A stretch of 64,000 nt of DNA, from positions 992,001 to 1,056,000 of the forward strand of contig CP179212.1 in NCBI GenBank assembly GCA_051201675.1, read 5' to 3'. The notes under the pieces were generated by a model. It ran no database searches. It was not told where the DNA came from and worked only from the letters and a program-made list of their open reading frames with translations. This stretch comes from HTCC2207 sp002685195. Its GTDB lineage: Bacteria > Pseudomonadota > Gammaproteobacteria > Pseudomonadales > Porticoccaceae. This document shows, one piece after another, positions 46,013 to 54,404 of this stretch; the stretch's first letter is position 1, and the number at the start of each line of letters is the position of its first letter. A program made the translations under genes and the position numbers.

Positions 46013-46327
46013 ATGCCAATTTATGAATACCGCTGTGAGTCATGCGGGTATGAGATGGATAAGTTACAGAAAATGAGCGATGCTCCATTATTGGAATGCC
46101 CTTCTTGTAATGAGAGTGCGCTTAAAAAACTCATATCAGCGGCGGGATTCCGGCTGAGCGGCAGCGGTTGGTATGAGACAGATTTTAAGAGTGGTAAGAA
46201 GAAGAATGTGATTGGTGATGAATCTTCTAAATCAAACTCTTCAAAGGGTGCTTCAAATAGTAAAAATGCAGACAGTAAGGCGAATGGATCGGGCTCAGAC
46301 ACTAGTGCCTCATCCAGTTCGCAATAA
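46013..46327 (+). CDS. FmdB-type zinc ribbon protein
   Basis: 104 aa. PIYEYRCESCGYEMDKLQKM with C8/C11 and C29/C32 (ECPSC) makes a zinc ribbon of the FmdB/CxxC_CXXC_SSSS family. The C-terminal tail is a long Ser/Asn/Lys-rich low-complexity region. An open frame starts at 45989, but MPIYEYRC is the family N-terminus, so ATG 46013 is chosen. It is commonly found just before aspS, as here (25-bp gap). Function unknown. Confidence 0.9.
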   Translation: MPIYEYRCESCGYEMDKLQKMSDAPLLECPSCNESALKKLISAAGFRLSGSGWYETDFKSGKKKNVIGDESSKSNSSKGASNSKNADSKANGSGSDTSASSSSQ

Positions 46328-46352
46328 TTTTTAAAGTAGGAATAAAATACTA

Positions 46353-48122
46353 ATGGATCGATCAGTTTATTGCGGGTTAGTCAGAAGTTCTGACAACGAC
46401 AAAGAGATTACTCTAATGGGGTGGGTGGATCGTCGGCGTGATCATGGCGGCGTTATCTTTCTAGACCTACGGGATCGTGAGGGAATAGTACAGGTGGTAT
46501 TTGACTCTGATGCGGGGGAATTCTTTAACCTAGCTGATAGCGTTCGATCCGAGTACGTCCTAAAGGTAACTGGAAAAGTGCGCGCGCGCAGTGAAGCAAC
46601 TATTAACCCAAATATGGGAACTGGTGAGATCGAAGTTTATGGAACTGAACTTGAGATTCTTAATACAGCTCAAACTCCTCCATTCCAGTTAGACGAGTTC
46701 GTTACTGTTGGTGAGGATGTGCGACTTAAGTACCGCTACATGGATTTACGCCGTAACGAGATGCAAAATAGTTTGAGATTCCGGTCCAAAATTACCTCAT
46801 CGATACGTAACTACCTAGTTGATGACGGATTCTTGGATATTGAAACACCGATTATGACCCGAGCAACGCCTGAAGGGGCTAGAGACTACTTGATTCCTTC
46901 GCGCACTCATCCCGGACAATTTTTTGCAATGCCCCAGTCACCTCAGCTCTTTAAACAGATGCTGATGGTCGCGGGATTTGATCGCTACTATCAAATCGCA
47001 AAATGTTTTAGAGATGAGGATCTCAGAGCTGATCGACAGCCCGAATTCACTCAAATTGATATCGAAGCTTCTTTTGTAGATGAAGAAGACATTATGTCAA
47101 CAACTGAAGCGATGGTGAGTGGCTTATTTGCCGAGCATATGGATGTGGAGTTTTCTTCTTTCCCCAGAATGACCTATGCGGAAGCAATGCAGCGCTATGG
47201 ATCAGATAAACCCGACCTTCGAATTCCGCTTGAATTGGTAGAGATCAAAGATTTGCTCAAGGATATAGAGTTTAAAGTATTTGCTGGTCCAGCTAATGAT
47301 CCGTCGTGCAGAGTTACAGCACTTAAAGTCCCTGGGGGAGCTGAAATCTCTCGCAAACAAATTGATGATTACACCAAGTTTGTCAGTATCTATGGGGCCA
47401 AGGGGCTAGCTTGGATTAAAGTCAATGCTCTGGAAGAAGGTATTGATGGTCTTCAATCTCCGATAATTAAATTCCTTGGTGATGAAGTTACCCTAGCAAT
47501 TATGGATCGACTTGAAGCTGCCAATGGCGATATTGTTTTCTTTGGAGCCGATAAGTTTTCGATAGTGTCTGAGGCTCTTGGTGCACTGCGGTGCAAAGTC
47601 GGTGAGGATTTAAGTCTTTATACTTGTGATTGGGCTCCTCTGTGGGTAATAGAATTCCCAATGTTTGAAACTACCGATTCCGGTGCTTTGACACCGTTAC
47701 ACCATCCCTTTACTGCGCCATCATGCTCTGTTGAAGAGCTAAAAAATGATCCTGCTAATGCTCTCTCTAGAGCCTATGACATGGTACTCAATGGAGTGGA
47801 ACTTGGGGGTGGATCTATTCGTATCCACGATCAAGACATGCAAGCAGTGGTTTTTGAAGTGCTAGGCATTGAGCCGGCGGAGCAACGTGAAAAGTTTGGT
47901 TTCTTGTTAGATGCACTAAAGTTCGGTGCTCCACCTCATGGGGGTGTGGCATTTGGACTGGATCGTCTGATTATGTTAATGGTTGGAGCGGACTCGATTC
48001 GAGATGTTATCGCATTTCCCAAGACTCAATCTGCAGCGTGCTTGCTGACAGATGCGCCGGGAGATGTGGACTCAGAGCAGTTGCGAGAGCTAAACATTCG
48101 CCTGCGTAAAAAAGACGATTAA
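46353..48122 (+). CDS. aspS: Aspartyl-tRNA synthetase
   Basis: Class II synthetase, 589 aa (E. coli 590). N-terminal OB anticodon-binding domain (MGWVDRRRDHGGVIFLDLRDR), catalytic core with YRYMDLRRNEMQ, TPEGARDYLIPSR, RDEDLRADRQPEFTQIDIE, the bacterial insertion domain, and GVAFGLDRLIMLM motif 3. Whether it discriminates Asp-tRNA only is not evident. It starts the aspS-yebC-(repeat protein)-ruvCAB gene order. Confidence 0.97.
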   Translation: MDRSVYCGLVRSSDNDKEITLMGWVDRRRDHGGVIFLDLRDREGIVQVVFDSDAGEFFNLADSVRSEYVLKVTGKVRARSEATINPNMGTGEIEVYGTELEILNTAQTPPFQLDEFVTVGEDVRLKYRYMDLRRNEMQNSLRFRSKITSSIRNYLVDDGFLDIETPIMTRATPEGARDYLIPSRTHPGQFFAMPQSPQLFKQMLMVAGFDRYYQIAKCFRDEDLRADRQPEFTQIDIEASFVDEEDIMSTTEAMVSGLFAEHMDVEFSSFPRMTYAEAMQRYGSDKPDLRIPLELVEIKDLLKDIEFKVFAGPANDPSCRVTALKVPGGAEISRKQIDDYTKFVSIYGAKGLAWIKVNALEEGIDGLQSPIIKFLGDEVTLAIMDRLEAANGDIVFFGADKFSIVSEALGALRCKVGEDLSLYTCDWAPLWVIEFPMFETTDSGALTPLHHPFTAPSCSVEELKNDPANALSRAYDMVLNGVELGGGSIRIHDQDMQAVVFEVLGIEPAEQREKFGFLLDALKFGAPPHGGVAFGLDRLIMLMVGADSIRDVIAFPKTQSAACLLTDAPGDVDSEQLRELNIRLRKKDD

Positions 48123-48137
48123 GGCGACTCAAAAGTA

Positions 48138-48887
48138 ATGGCAGGGCACAGTAAATGGGCCAATATCAAGCATCGCAAGGCAGCTCAGGATGCCAAGCGA
48201 GGTAAGGTATTTACTAAGCTCATCAGGGAGCTGGTTGTTGCGGCTAAGGCTGGAGGTCCCAATGTAGAGGATAATCCTCGCCTTAGAACGGCAGTGGATA
48301 AAGCGCTCGGTTCGAATATGAAGCGCGATACTGTTGATAAGGCAATTGCCAGAGGGGTCGGTGCTGGAGAGGGCGATAATTACGACGAAATAACTTATGA
48401 AGGTTATGCTCCTGGCGGTGTTGCGGTCTTAGTTGAGTGCATGACCGATAATCGTAATCGTACCGTAAGTGACGTCAGGCATGGGCTGACCAAGCGTGGT
48501 GGAAACCTAGGGACAGATGGTTCCGTTGCTTACTTATTTCGGCGTATTGGACAATTTAGCTATGAGCCAGGGGTTGATGAGGTTGGCTTAATGGATGCGG
48601 CGTTGGAGGCAGGTGCTGAAGATATAAAATTCAACGGTGATGGTTCTGTTGATGTAGAGGTGAACTGGGAAGAGTTTTTAAGCATAAAGGATGCGCTGAC
48701 AGCATCGGGCTTTAAGCCAATACATGCAGAAATTGTTATGACAGCTGATATTGCTGTTACGCTTGATAAGAGCAGTGCAGAAAAGCTTCTTGGACTTGTT
48801 GATGCATTAGAAGATCTGGACGATGTGCAAAATGTTTACACTAATGCAGACATTCCTGAAGATGTGTTGATGCAGATTGGAGATTGA
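48138..48887 (+). CDS. yebC: YebC/PmpR family protein
   Basis: 249 aa. MAGHSKWANIKHRKAAQDAKRG is truncated in the quotation here to its first residues MAGHSKWANIKHRK, the strongly conserved start; ECMTDNRNRTVSDVR and GSVAYLFRRIG follow. The family includes a ribosome-associated factor for polyproline translation and regulators such as PmpR. It is located between aspS and ruvC as in many gammaproteobacteria. Confidence 0.96.
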   Translation: MAGHSKWANIKHRKAAQDAKRGKVFTKLIRELVVAAKAGGPNVEDNPRLRTAVDKALGSNMKRDTVDKAIARGVGAGEGDNYDEITYEGYAPGGVAVLVECMTDNRNRTVSDVRHGLTKRGGNLGTDGSVAYLFRRIGQFSYEPGVDEVGLMDAALEAGAEDIKFNGDGSVDVEVNWEEFLSIKDALTASGFKPIHAEIVMTADIAVTLDKSSAEKLLGLVDALEDLDDVQNVYTNADIPEDVLMQIGD

Positions 48888-48995
48888 TTAACAGTTCAAA
48901 AAATTTAAAGGTAAGTAACAAATGTAATAAAAACGTCGTTTTATACAAGCGGCAATAAATACTCAAACGAGTAATCATTAAAAGAGGTGGTACCG

Positions 48996-49673
48996 ATGAA
49001 AGTTATAAAAAAGACTAAGGATTATGTTGTATATCAAAAAGGCTCTGGCCGTTACGCGGTAAAAGACGCCGAAAGAAATTGGGTAAATGCTGATGAAAAG
49101 ATTAAAATTTTGTTAGCTGAAGGTTTGATTAAAGCGGTGATGCCGGCTGCCCCGGTTGTTGATGAGGAACCAGTAGAAGAGGTTGCCGCTGTTGAAGAAG
49201 CCCCTGCTGAAGAAGCCCCTGCTGAAGAAGCTCCTGCTGAAGAAGCTCCTGCTGAAGAAGCTCCTGCTGAAGAGGCTCCTGCTGAAGAAGCTCCTGCTGA
49301 AGAGGCTCCTGCTGAAGAGGCTCCTGTTGAAGAGGCTCCTGTTGAAGAGGCTCCTGTTGAAGAGGCTCCTGCTGAAGAAGCTCCAGTTGAAGAAGCTCCA
49401 GTTGAAGAGGCTCCTGCTGAAGAAACTCCAGTTGAAGAAGCTCCTGCTGAAGAAGCTCCAGTTGAAGAAGCTCCTGCTGAAGAGCAGCCTGCTCCCAAAG
49501 CCAAGGCAAAAGCTGCCCCCAAAGCCAAGGCAAAAGCTGCTCCTAAAGCCAAGGCAAAAGCTGCTCCTAAAGCCAAGGCAAAAGCTGCTCCTAAAGCTAA
49601 GGCAAAAGCTGCTCCTAAAGCTAAGGCAAAAGCTGCCCCTAAAGCGAAGCCTGCTACAAAATCCGAGGACTAG
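48996..49673 (+). CDS. Repeat protein with acidic EEAP and basic PKAKAKAA tails
   Basis: 225 aa in three parts. Residues 1-47 form a compact domain (KVIKKTKDYVVYQKGSGRYA, NWVNADEKIKILLAEGLIK). Then 20 units of (A/V)EE(A/T/Q)P make a strongly acidic, extended rod. Then six 8-residue units APKAKAKA and a Lys-rich end resemble histone H1-like bacterial tails (AlgP/HctB type). No signal peptide. The basic tail suggests nucleic-acid binding; function unknown. An open frame starts at GTG 48987, but AGAGG (48983-48987) supports ATG 48996. It lies between yebC and ruvC and ends in its own terminator. Confidence 0.82.
   Translation: MKVIKKTKDYVVYQKGSGRYAVKDAERNWVNADEKIKILLAEGLIKAVMPAAPVVDEEPVEEVAAVEEAPAEEAPAEEAPAEEAPAEEAPAEEAPAEEAPAEEAPAEEAPVEEAPVEEAPVEEAPAEEAPVEEAPVEEAPAEETPVEEAPAEEAPVEEAPAEEQPAPKAKAKAAPKAKAKAAPKAKAKAAPKAKAKAAPKAKAKAAPKAKAKAAPKAKPATKSED
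49191..49490 (+). repeat. 20 x 15-bp coding tandem repeat
   Basis: Twenty contiguous 15-bp units of the form G(C/T)TGAAGA(A/G)GCTCC(T/A) fill exactly 300 bp and encode (A/V)EEAP. Variants are clustered: three adjacent GTT units at 49325-49369, and A/T changes towards the 3' side, the pattern expected from unequal exchange or slippage. Unit number may vary between strains. Confidence 0.95.
49491..49634 (+). repeat. 6 x 24-bp coding tandem repeat
   Basis: Six contiguous 24-bp units encoding APKAKAKA, differing only at third positions (CCC/CCT, GCC/GCT), followed by a partial seventh unit. The array directly follows the 15-bp array in the same reading frame. Confidence 0.95.
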
Positions 49674-49704
49674 TAGCTTCAGCTTGAAGCAAAGTAATAC
49701 CGAA

Positions 49705-49736
49705 AGCCCTCTGAATCATATTCAGGGGGCTTTTTT
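49705..49736 (+). terminator. Rho-independent terminator
   Basis: 12-bp stem AGCCCTCTGAAT / ATTCAGGGGGCT with one G-T pair and a 3-nt loop (CAT), followed by six T. It is placed 32 bp after the repeat-protein stop and separates that gene from ruvC. Confidence 0.92.
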
Positions 49737-49798
49737 AGTAGTTGACTCCAACTGATGGGATTGCAACACTCTGTTCATGGTTTTAGTTGAAGGTAATC

Positions 49799-50320
49799 AT
49801 GATTAGAATTTTAGGAATTGATCCAGGGTCAAGACGTACCGGTTACGGAGTGATTGATGTTGCTGGGAGTAGAATTGCCTATGTCTCAAGCGGTATCATT
49901 AGGCTTCCTGAAAAATCTCTGCCAGACAGATTAAAAATAATATTTGATGGTGTCAGCGAAATCATCGAACAATATAAGCCTCAGCAAATGGGTGTTGAAG
50001 AAGTATTCTTTGCTAAAGATCCCCGGGCGGCGTTAAAGCTGGGTCAAGCAAGAGGAGCTGCTATTGTAGCGGGTGTTAATGCTGGGCTCGATGTTGGTGA
50101 GTATTCGGCGAGAAGTGTCAAGCAGGCCGTTGTGGGCACAGGAGCTGCGGATAAGAAGCAAGTGCAGATGATGATTACGCAATTATTGAAACTGCCACAA
50201 TCGCCCTCCGAAGACGCTGCGGATGCTCTTGCAGTCGCTATTTGTCATGCTCATAGTAAGCATACTCAAGAGGCTTTAGGTAATGCAGCCAAAGGATATG
50301 CTAGGGGCAGGCATAAATAG
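49799..50320 (+). CDS. ruvC: Holliday junction endonuclease RuvC
   Basis: Resolves Holliday junctions. It has 173 aa, identical in length to E. coli RuvC. Catalytic acids: D7 in ILGIDPGSRRTGYG, a Glu in GVEEVFFAKD, and the C-terminal SEDAADALAVAICH pair. The frame opens at TTG 49787, but AAGG at 49790-49793 and the family start MIRILGIDPG point to ATG 49799. It is followed by ruvA and ruvB. Confidence 0.96.
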   Translation: MIRILGIDPGSRRTGYGVIDVAGSRIAYVSSGIIRLPEKSLPDRLKIIFDGVSEIIEQYKPQQMGVEEVFFAKDPRAALKLGQARGAAIVAGVNAGLDVGEYSARSVKQAVVGTGAADKKQVQMMITQLLKLPQSPSEDAADALAVAICHAHSKHTQEALGNAAKGYARGRHK

Positions 50321-50355
50321 AAATTCAACAGCTTGTATTAAGAGAATAGTTAAAT

Positions 50356-50955
50356 ATGATCGGACAAATTAAAGGGATAATCGTTTCAAAGCTAGCGCCT
50401 GATGTTCTTGTTGACGTTCAGGGCATTGGTTACGAAATTTTGGTCTCTCTAGGTACCTTTTTTGATCTTCCAGAAGTAGGGGAAAGTTGCACTATTCATA
50501 CACATTTTGTTGTTCGTGACGATGCCCAATTGTTATTTGGATTCTCCTCGCTACAGGAGAGAGCGCTATTTCGGAGCTTAATTAAAGTGAATGGCGTAGG
50601 TCCAAAAATGGCATTAGGCATACTTTCGGGTATGTCAGCGAGCGATTTTGCCCACGCAGTCCATTCTAATGATGTTGCGACCTTGGTTAAACTCCCAGGA
50701 GTAGGCAAGAAAACCGCAGAGAGATTAGTTATTGAGATGAGGGACAGGCTCGATGATGTTGATTCTAGTTCTAGTGAGAGCAGGACAAATGTTGAGAAAC
50801 AACCAGACATTCAGCACGAAGCTGAGAGTGCGCTCATAGCTCTAGGCTACAAGCCACAAGATGCAGCCAAAATGATTAGCCGGGTGGAAGATAATGAAAT
50901 TACTAGCGCCGAGCAGCTGATTAGACGTGCCCTGAAGTCCATGGTGGCTAAGTAA
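50356..50955 (+). CDS. ruvA: Holliday junction branch migration subunit RuvA
   Basis: 199 aa. It has an OB-fold N-terminal domain (MIGQIKGIIVSK, FVVRDDAQLLFGF), helix-hairpin-helix motifs VNGVGPKMALGIL and LPGVGKKTAERLVIEM, and a flexible linker plus C-terminal domain III (ALIALGYKPQDAAKMI) that contacts RuvB. It binds four-way junctions as a tetramer. It lies 35 bp behind ruvC. Confidence 0.96.
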   Translation: MIGQIKGIIVSKLAPDVLVDVQGIGYEILVSLGTFFDLPEVGESCTIHTHFVVRDDAQLLFGFSSLQERALFRSLIKVNGVGPKMALGILSGMSASDFAHAVHSNDVATLVKLPGVGKKTAERLVIEMRDRLDDVDSSSSESRTNVEKQPDIQHEAESALIALGYKPQDAAKMISRVEDNEITSAEQLIRRALKSMVAK

Positions 50956-51054
50956 CACTAAAAGTATTTCAAATACTAGATCTTTGACTGCTACGTATAG
51001 TGAAACTTTTCTACTAGCAATGTATGCTTGTAGTCAACTTTGAGATGCTGCCCA

Positions 51055-52092
51055 ATGATAGAACCCGATCGCTTAATTTCTCCCGACATCTCTGCTTCTG
51101 AAGAGCGCTATGACCGAGCACTGCGCCCGGTTACTTTAGAGGAGTATGTAGGTCAGCCAGCGGTTAAGGAGCAGCTCGAGATTTTTATTGAGGCGGCTCG
51201 CAGACGAACTGAGCCTCTTGATCATACACTGGTTTTTGGTCCCCCAGGGCTTGGTAAAACTACCTTAGCTCATATTATTGCCCATGAAATGAAAGTCGAT
51301 CTCAAAACGACTTCTGGCCCTGTGTTAGAGAAGGCAGGTGATCTTGCCGCACTGCTCACTAACTTGGAGTCTGGAGATGTCTTGTTTATTGATGAGATCC
51401 ATCGCCTTAGCCCTGTTGTAGAAGAAATCCTATATCCTGCATTGGAAGATTATCAGTTAGATATTGTTATCGGTGAGGGACCTGCGGCACGCTCGATAAA
51501 GTTAGATTTGCCCCCGTTTACGCTCGTTGGCGCCACAACTCGCGCAGGGTTGCTAACATCTCCTTTAAGAGATCGATTCGGAATTGTTCAGCGACTAGAG
51601 TTCTACTCGATCGAAGATCTAGCCAGCATAGTGAAGCGAGCGGCAAATATCATTGAGGTCAATATCGATGAACAGGGCGCCCAAGAGATTGCCTGTAGAG
51701 CACGAGGAACGCCACGAATCGCTAATAGACTCCTAAGACGGGTCAGAGATTATGCTGAAGTTAAGAGTGATGGTTCGATCACCAAAGAGACTGCTGATGC
51801 AGCCCTAAACATGCTTAATGTAGACCAGAGCGGTTTTGATCATCTTGATAGACGCCTGTTATTAACCCTGATGGAAAAATTTGACGGAGGCCCAGTTGGT
51901 GTGGATAGCTTGGCGGCCGCTTTGAGCGAGGAAAGAGGTACCATTGAGGATGTGCTTGAGCCTTATCTCATCCAGCAGGGCTATTTAATGAGAACCTCTC
52001 GAGGACGCATGGCGACCCGCATGGCATATGAGCATTTTGGCTTGAAGAGCCCCAAACGAATTCAACAGCAGATGGATATCATGGATGACTGA
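51055..52092 (+). CDS. ruvB: Holliday junction helicase RuvB
   Basis: 345-aa AAA+ motor for branch migration. Walker A GPPGLGKTTLAH, Walker B LFIDEIHRL, sensor I GATTRAG, arginine finger region SPLRDRFG, and the winged-helix C-terminus ending YEHFGLKSP. The frame opens at TTG 51040, but MIEPDRLISP at ATG 51055 is the family start. The stop overlaps ybgC by 8 bp, linking ruvCAB to the tol genes. Confidence 0.97.
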   Translation: MIEPDRLISPDISASEERYDRALRPVTLEEYVGQPAVKEQLEIFIEAARRRTEPLDHTLVFGPPGLGKTTLAHIIAHEMKVDLKTTSGPVLEKAGDLAALLTNLESGDVLFIDEIHRLSPVVEEILYPALEDYQLDIVIGEGPAARSIKLDLPPFTLVGATTRAGLLTSPLRDRFGIVQRLEFYSIEDLASIVKRAANIIEVNIDEQGAQEIACRARGTPRIANRLLRRVRDYAEVKSDGSITKETADAALNMLNVDQSGFDHLDRRLLLTLMEKFDGGPVGVDSLAAALSEERGTIEDVLEPYLIQQGYLMRTSRGRMATRMAYEHFGLKSPKRIQQQMDIMDD

Positions 52093-52486
52093 ATTTTGTT
52101 GGCCGATGCGTGTCTATATTGAAGATACGGATGCGGGTGGAATCGTCTACTATGCCAATTATTTAAAATTTATGGAGCGTGCTCGGACGGAGTTAATGCG
52201 AACCCTAGGCTATGGTAAACCAGCACTGTTTGACGGTTTACAGTTAGTGGTCCACGAACTGAATGTTAAATATCATAGTCCTGCGCTACTTGATGATGAG
52301 CTTAAAGTGTCAGCGGAATTGACAAAGATAGGTAGGGTAACATTTTTGATGAGCCAAACCATTCATCGAGGTGACAGCTTACTGGCTGAGGGTGAGGTAA
52401 AAGTGGCTTGTTTAGATGCCCTAACCAAAAAACCAGCGGCAATGCCGGCGCCAATGTATCAAAAACTAAAGGGCCTTTTGGGCTGA
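52085..52486 (+). CDS. ybgC: Tol-Pal system-associated acyl-CoA thioesterase YbgC
   Basis: 133-aa hotdog thioesterase. VYIEDTDAGGIVYYANYLKF carries the catalytic Asp/His region, followed by ERARTELMRTLG. The family acts on short acyl-CoA or acyl-ACP linked to phospholipid metabolism. It is the first gene of the tol-pal operon, beginning inside the ruvB end. Confidence 0.95.
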   Translation: MTEFCWPMRVYIEDTDAGGIVYYANYLKFMERARTELMRTLGYGKPALFDGLQLVVHELNVKYHSPALLDDELKVSAELTKIGRVTFLMSQTIHRGDSLLAEGEVKVACLDALTKKPAAMPAPMYQKLKGLLG

Positions 52487-52503
52487 AACTGGAGTTTAGA
52501 GCA

Positions 52504-53193
52504 GTGAATGAAGAAAATTTATCGATTTTAGCGTTAATTTTAAATGCTGGTGTACTGGTTCAGGCGGTGATGGGGATTTTGCTTGTCGCGTCAGTCATGT
52601 CTTGGATAATGATTGTTCAGCGGGGTATTTTTCTTAATCATGCGCAGACTAGTTTCCGAGAGTTTGAGGATACATTTTGGTCGGGAGTGGATCTGGCGCA
52701 GTTCTATCAGGAACTAACGGATAAGGCCAAAGAGTCGGGTGTCAGTAATGGTATTGAAAATGTGTTTAGAGCAGGTTTTAGAGAGTTTAACCGCTTAACG
52801 CAGTCTGACAAAGCCGATCCAGACGCTGTGATGGAGGGTGCTGATCGAGCAATGCGAGTGGCGCTATCCCGCGAGGATGAAAAGTTGGGTACTAATCTTC
52901 CGTTTCTTGCGAATGTGGCATCAGTGAGTCCTTATATTGGCCTGTTTGGCACTGTATGGGGAATTATGGTCACGGTAAGAGGCTTGGGTATGATGCAGCA
53001 GGCAACCTTAGCGGCGGTGGCTCCGGGGATTTCCGAGGCGCTGATACCGACAGCGATGGGGCTCTTTGCAGCCATTCCTGCGGTTATCGCTTACAACCGT
53101 TATGCGGCTAAAGTTGAGGCAATTAATGCAAGCTATGAAACTTTCTCGGACGAGTTCTCTAGTATCCTGCACAGGCAGGTTTACTCTCGATAA
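52504..53193 (+). CDS. tolQ: Tol-Pal system protein TolQ
   Basis: Inner-membrane motor subunit of the Tol complex, homologous to ExbB/MotA. It has 229 aa (E. coli 230), with TM segments near residues 10-33, 120-145 and 160-185, and the conserved LGTNLPFLANVASVSPYIGL and GLFGTVWGIM blocks. The open frame runs back into ybgC; GTG 52504, with GGAG at about 9 nt, gives the standard N-terminus. The Tol system keeps the outer membrane tied in at division. Confidence 0.94.
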   Translation: MNEENLSILALILNAGVLVQAVMGILLVASVMSWIMIVQRGIFLNHAQTSFREFEDTFWSGVDLAQFYQELTDKAKESGVSNGIENVFRAGFREFNRLTQSDKADPDAVMEGADRAMRVALSREDEKLGTNLPFLANVASVSPYIGLFGTVWGIMVTVRGLGMMQQATLAAVAPGISEALIPTAMGLFAAIPAVIAYNRYAAKVEAINASYETFSDEFSSILHRQVYSR

Positions 53194-53216
53194 TTTAGCT
53201 CCTGGAGTTGGATAGA

Positions 53217-53639
53217 TTGAATAGAAAAAAACAAAAACGCAAATTGGTAGCCGAAATTAATGTGGTTCCCTACATTGATGTGACTCTAGTGTTGATGGTG
53301 ATATTCATGATCACCGCTCCTCTGTTGATGCAAGGCGTTAAAGTTGAATTGCCTCAAGCTAACTCAAGCCCCATGGATAGCGACGATCAAGAACCCTTTA
53401 TTGTTTCAATCAAAAGTGATGGTACATACTGGATTGATGACAAGGGGATTAACCAATCTAGGCCGCTTAATTTAATCAAAGATAGAGTTAGCAAGATTAT
53501 TCGTCAAGAACCTAAAACACCTATTTTGGTTTGGGGGGACGCCTCAGTGGATTATGGCGTGGTTGTGAATCTTATGAGTGAGTTGCAACGTTCCGGAGCT
53601 ACATCCGTAGGTTTGGTGACTGAGCCGCCGCCTCAGTAG
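53217..53639 (+). CDS. tolR: Tol-Pal system protein TolR
   Basis: 140-aa ExbD-type protein. A short cytoplasmic basic start (NRKKQKRKLVAEINVVPYID) leads into one TM helix carrying the essential proton-pathway Asp in VPYIDVTLVLMVIFM, then a periplasmic domain. TGGAG at 53203-53207 supports TTG 53217 rather than TTG 53208. It sits between tolQ and tolA with one base before tolA. Confidence 0.93.
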   Translation: MNRKKQKRKLVAEINVVPYIDVTLVLMVIFMITAPLLMQGVKVELPQANSSPMDSDDQEPFIVSIKSDGTYWIDDKGINQSRPLNLIKDRVSKIIRQEPKTPILVWGDASVDYGVVVNLMSELQRSGATSVGLVTEPPPQ

Positions 53640-53640
53640 C

Positions 53641-54390
53641 ATGAAAGTTTCTATTAGCTACGCATTAGGTATTACGTTTAGCTTGACCATACATGGGCTA
53701 ATTATTGCTGCTATGTATGGAGGGTGGAAAGCTGAACCAGAGAGGGTAGTAATTCAGCCGCGATTTATAGATGCGAAACTGGTTGAACTAGCCCCTAAGC
53801 AAAAGGTAATAAAGAAGAAAAAAAACACCGACGCAAACGCTGCCCAGAGAAAACGAGATAGTCAACGAAGACGAGCGGCTGAGAAGAAAAAAGCGGATGC
53901 CCTTAAGAGTAGGCAACGGCAAGCAGAGCTTGATAGAAAAGAAAAAGAGCGTCTGGCAAAAGAACGAGAAGAACAAAGAGAACGAGCAGAGAGGGAGCGA
54001 CTAGCTGAGTTGCAAAGACAGCAAAAGGAGCAAGAATTTGCTGACGCTATTGCTGAAGAGCAGAGGTTAGTAAATGCCGAGAAAGATGAGCGCGAGGCAA
54101 ATAGTTATCGACAGCTCATTCAGCAACGACTTTCCGAAAATTGGAATCGCCCTCCGAGTGCGCGAAGAGGTATGGAAACAATGATTCGATTGCAACTAGT
54201 GCCTACGGGTCGCGTGGTAGGTGTCACAGTTCTTAAGTCTAGTGGGGATTCAGCATTTGACCGATCCGTCGAACAGGCCGCATTCAAAGCGGATCAATTT
54301 ATAGAGTTACAAAAGATGTCGCCAAGTTTGTTTGAAAAGAAGTTTCGCCAAGTAGATGTTTTATTTAGCCCTCAAGACCTTAGGTTGTAA
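53641..54390 (+). CDS. tolA: Tol-Pal system protein TolA
   Basis: 249 aa. One N-terminal TM helix (about 6-28), a long charged coiled-coil/helical region rich in Arg, Lys, Glu and Gln (about 55-155), and a TonB-like C-terminal domain (SYRQLIQQRLSENWNRPPSA, LVPTGRVVGVTVLKSSGDSAFDRSVEQA is summarised by its start LVPTGRVVGV). It spans the periplasm and contacts Pal/TolB. It is much shorter than E. coli TolA (421) because of a short domain II. Confidence 0.93.
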   Translation: MKVSISYALGITFSLTIHGLIIAAMYGGWKAEPERVVIQPRFIDAKLVELAPKQKVIKKKKNTDANAAQRKRDSQRRRAAEKKKADALKSRQRQAELDRKEKERLAKEREEQRERAERERLAELQRQQKEQEFADAIAEEQRLVNAEKDEREANSYRQLIQQRLSENWNRPPSARRGMETMIRLQLVPTGRVVGVTVLKSSGDSAFDRSVEQAAFKADQFIELQKMSPSLFEKKFRQVDVLFSPQDLRL

Positions 54391-54404
54391 TCAATGGAGA
54401 TCCG

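Noticed and set aside
49052..49576. Long antisense and alternate-frame ORFs across the repeat array (Ala/Ser- and Leu/Gln-rich)
   Set aside because: They are by-products of the 15-bp and 24-bp periodic coding repeat; only the frame from 48996 has a ribosome-binding site and a non-repetitive domain.
49191..49634. CRISPR-like array
   Set aside because: Repeats are contiguous, have no spacers, and remain in one coding frame.
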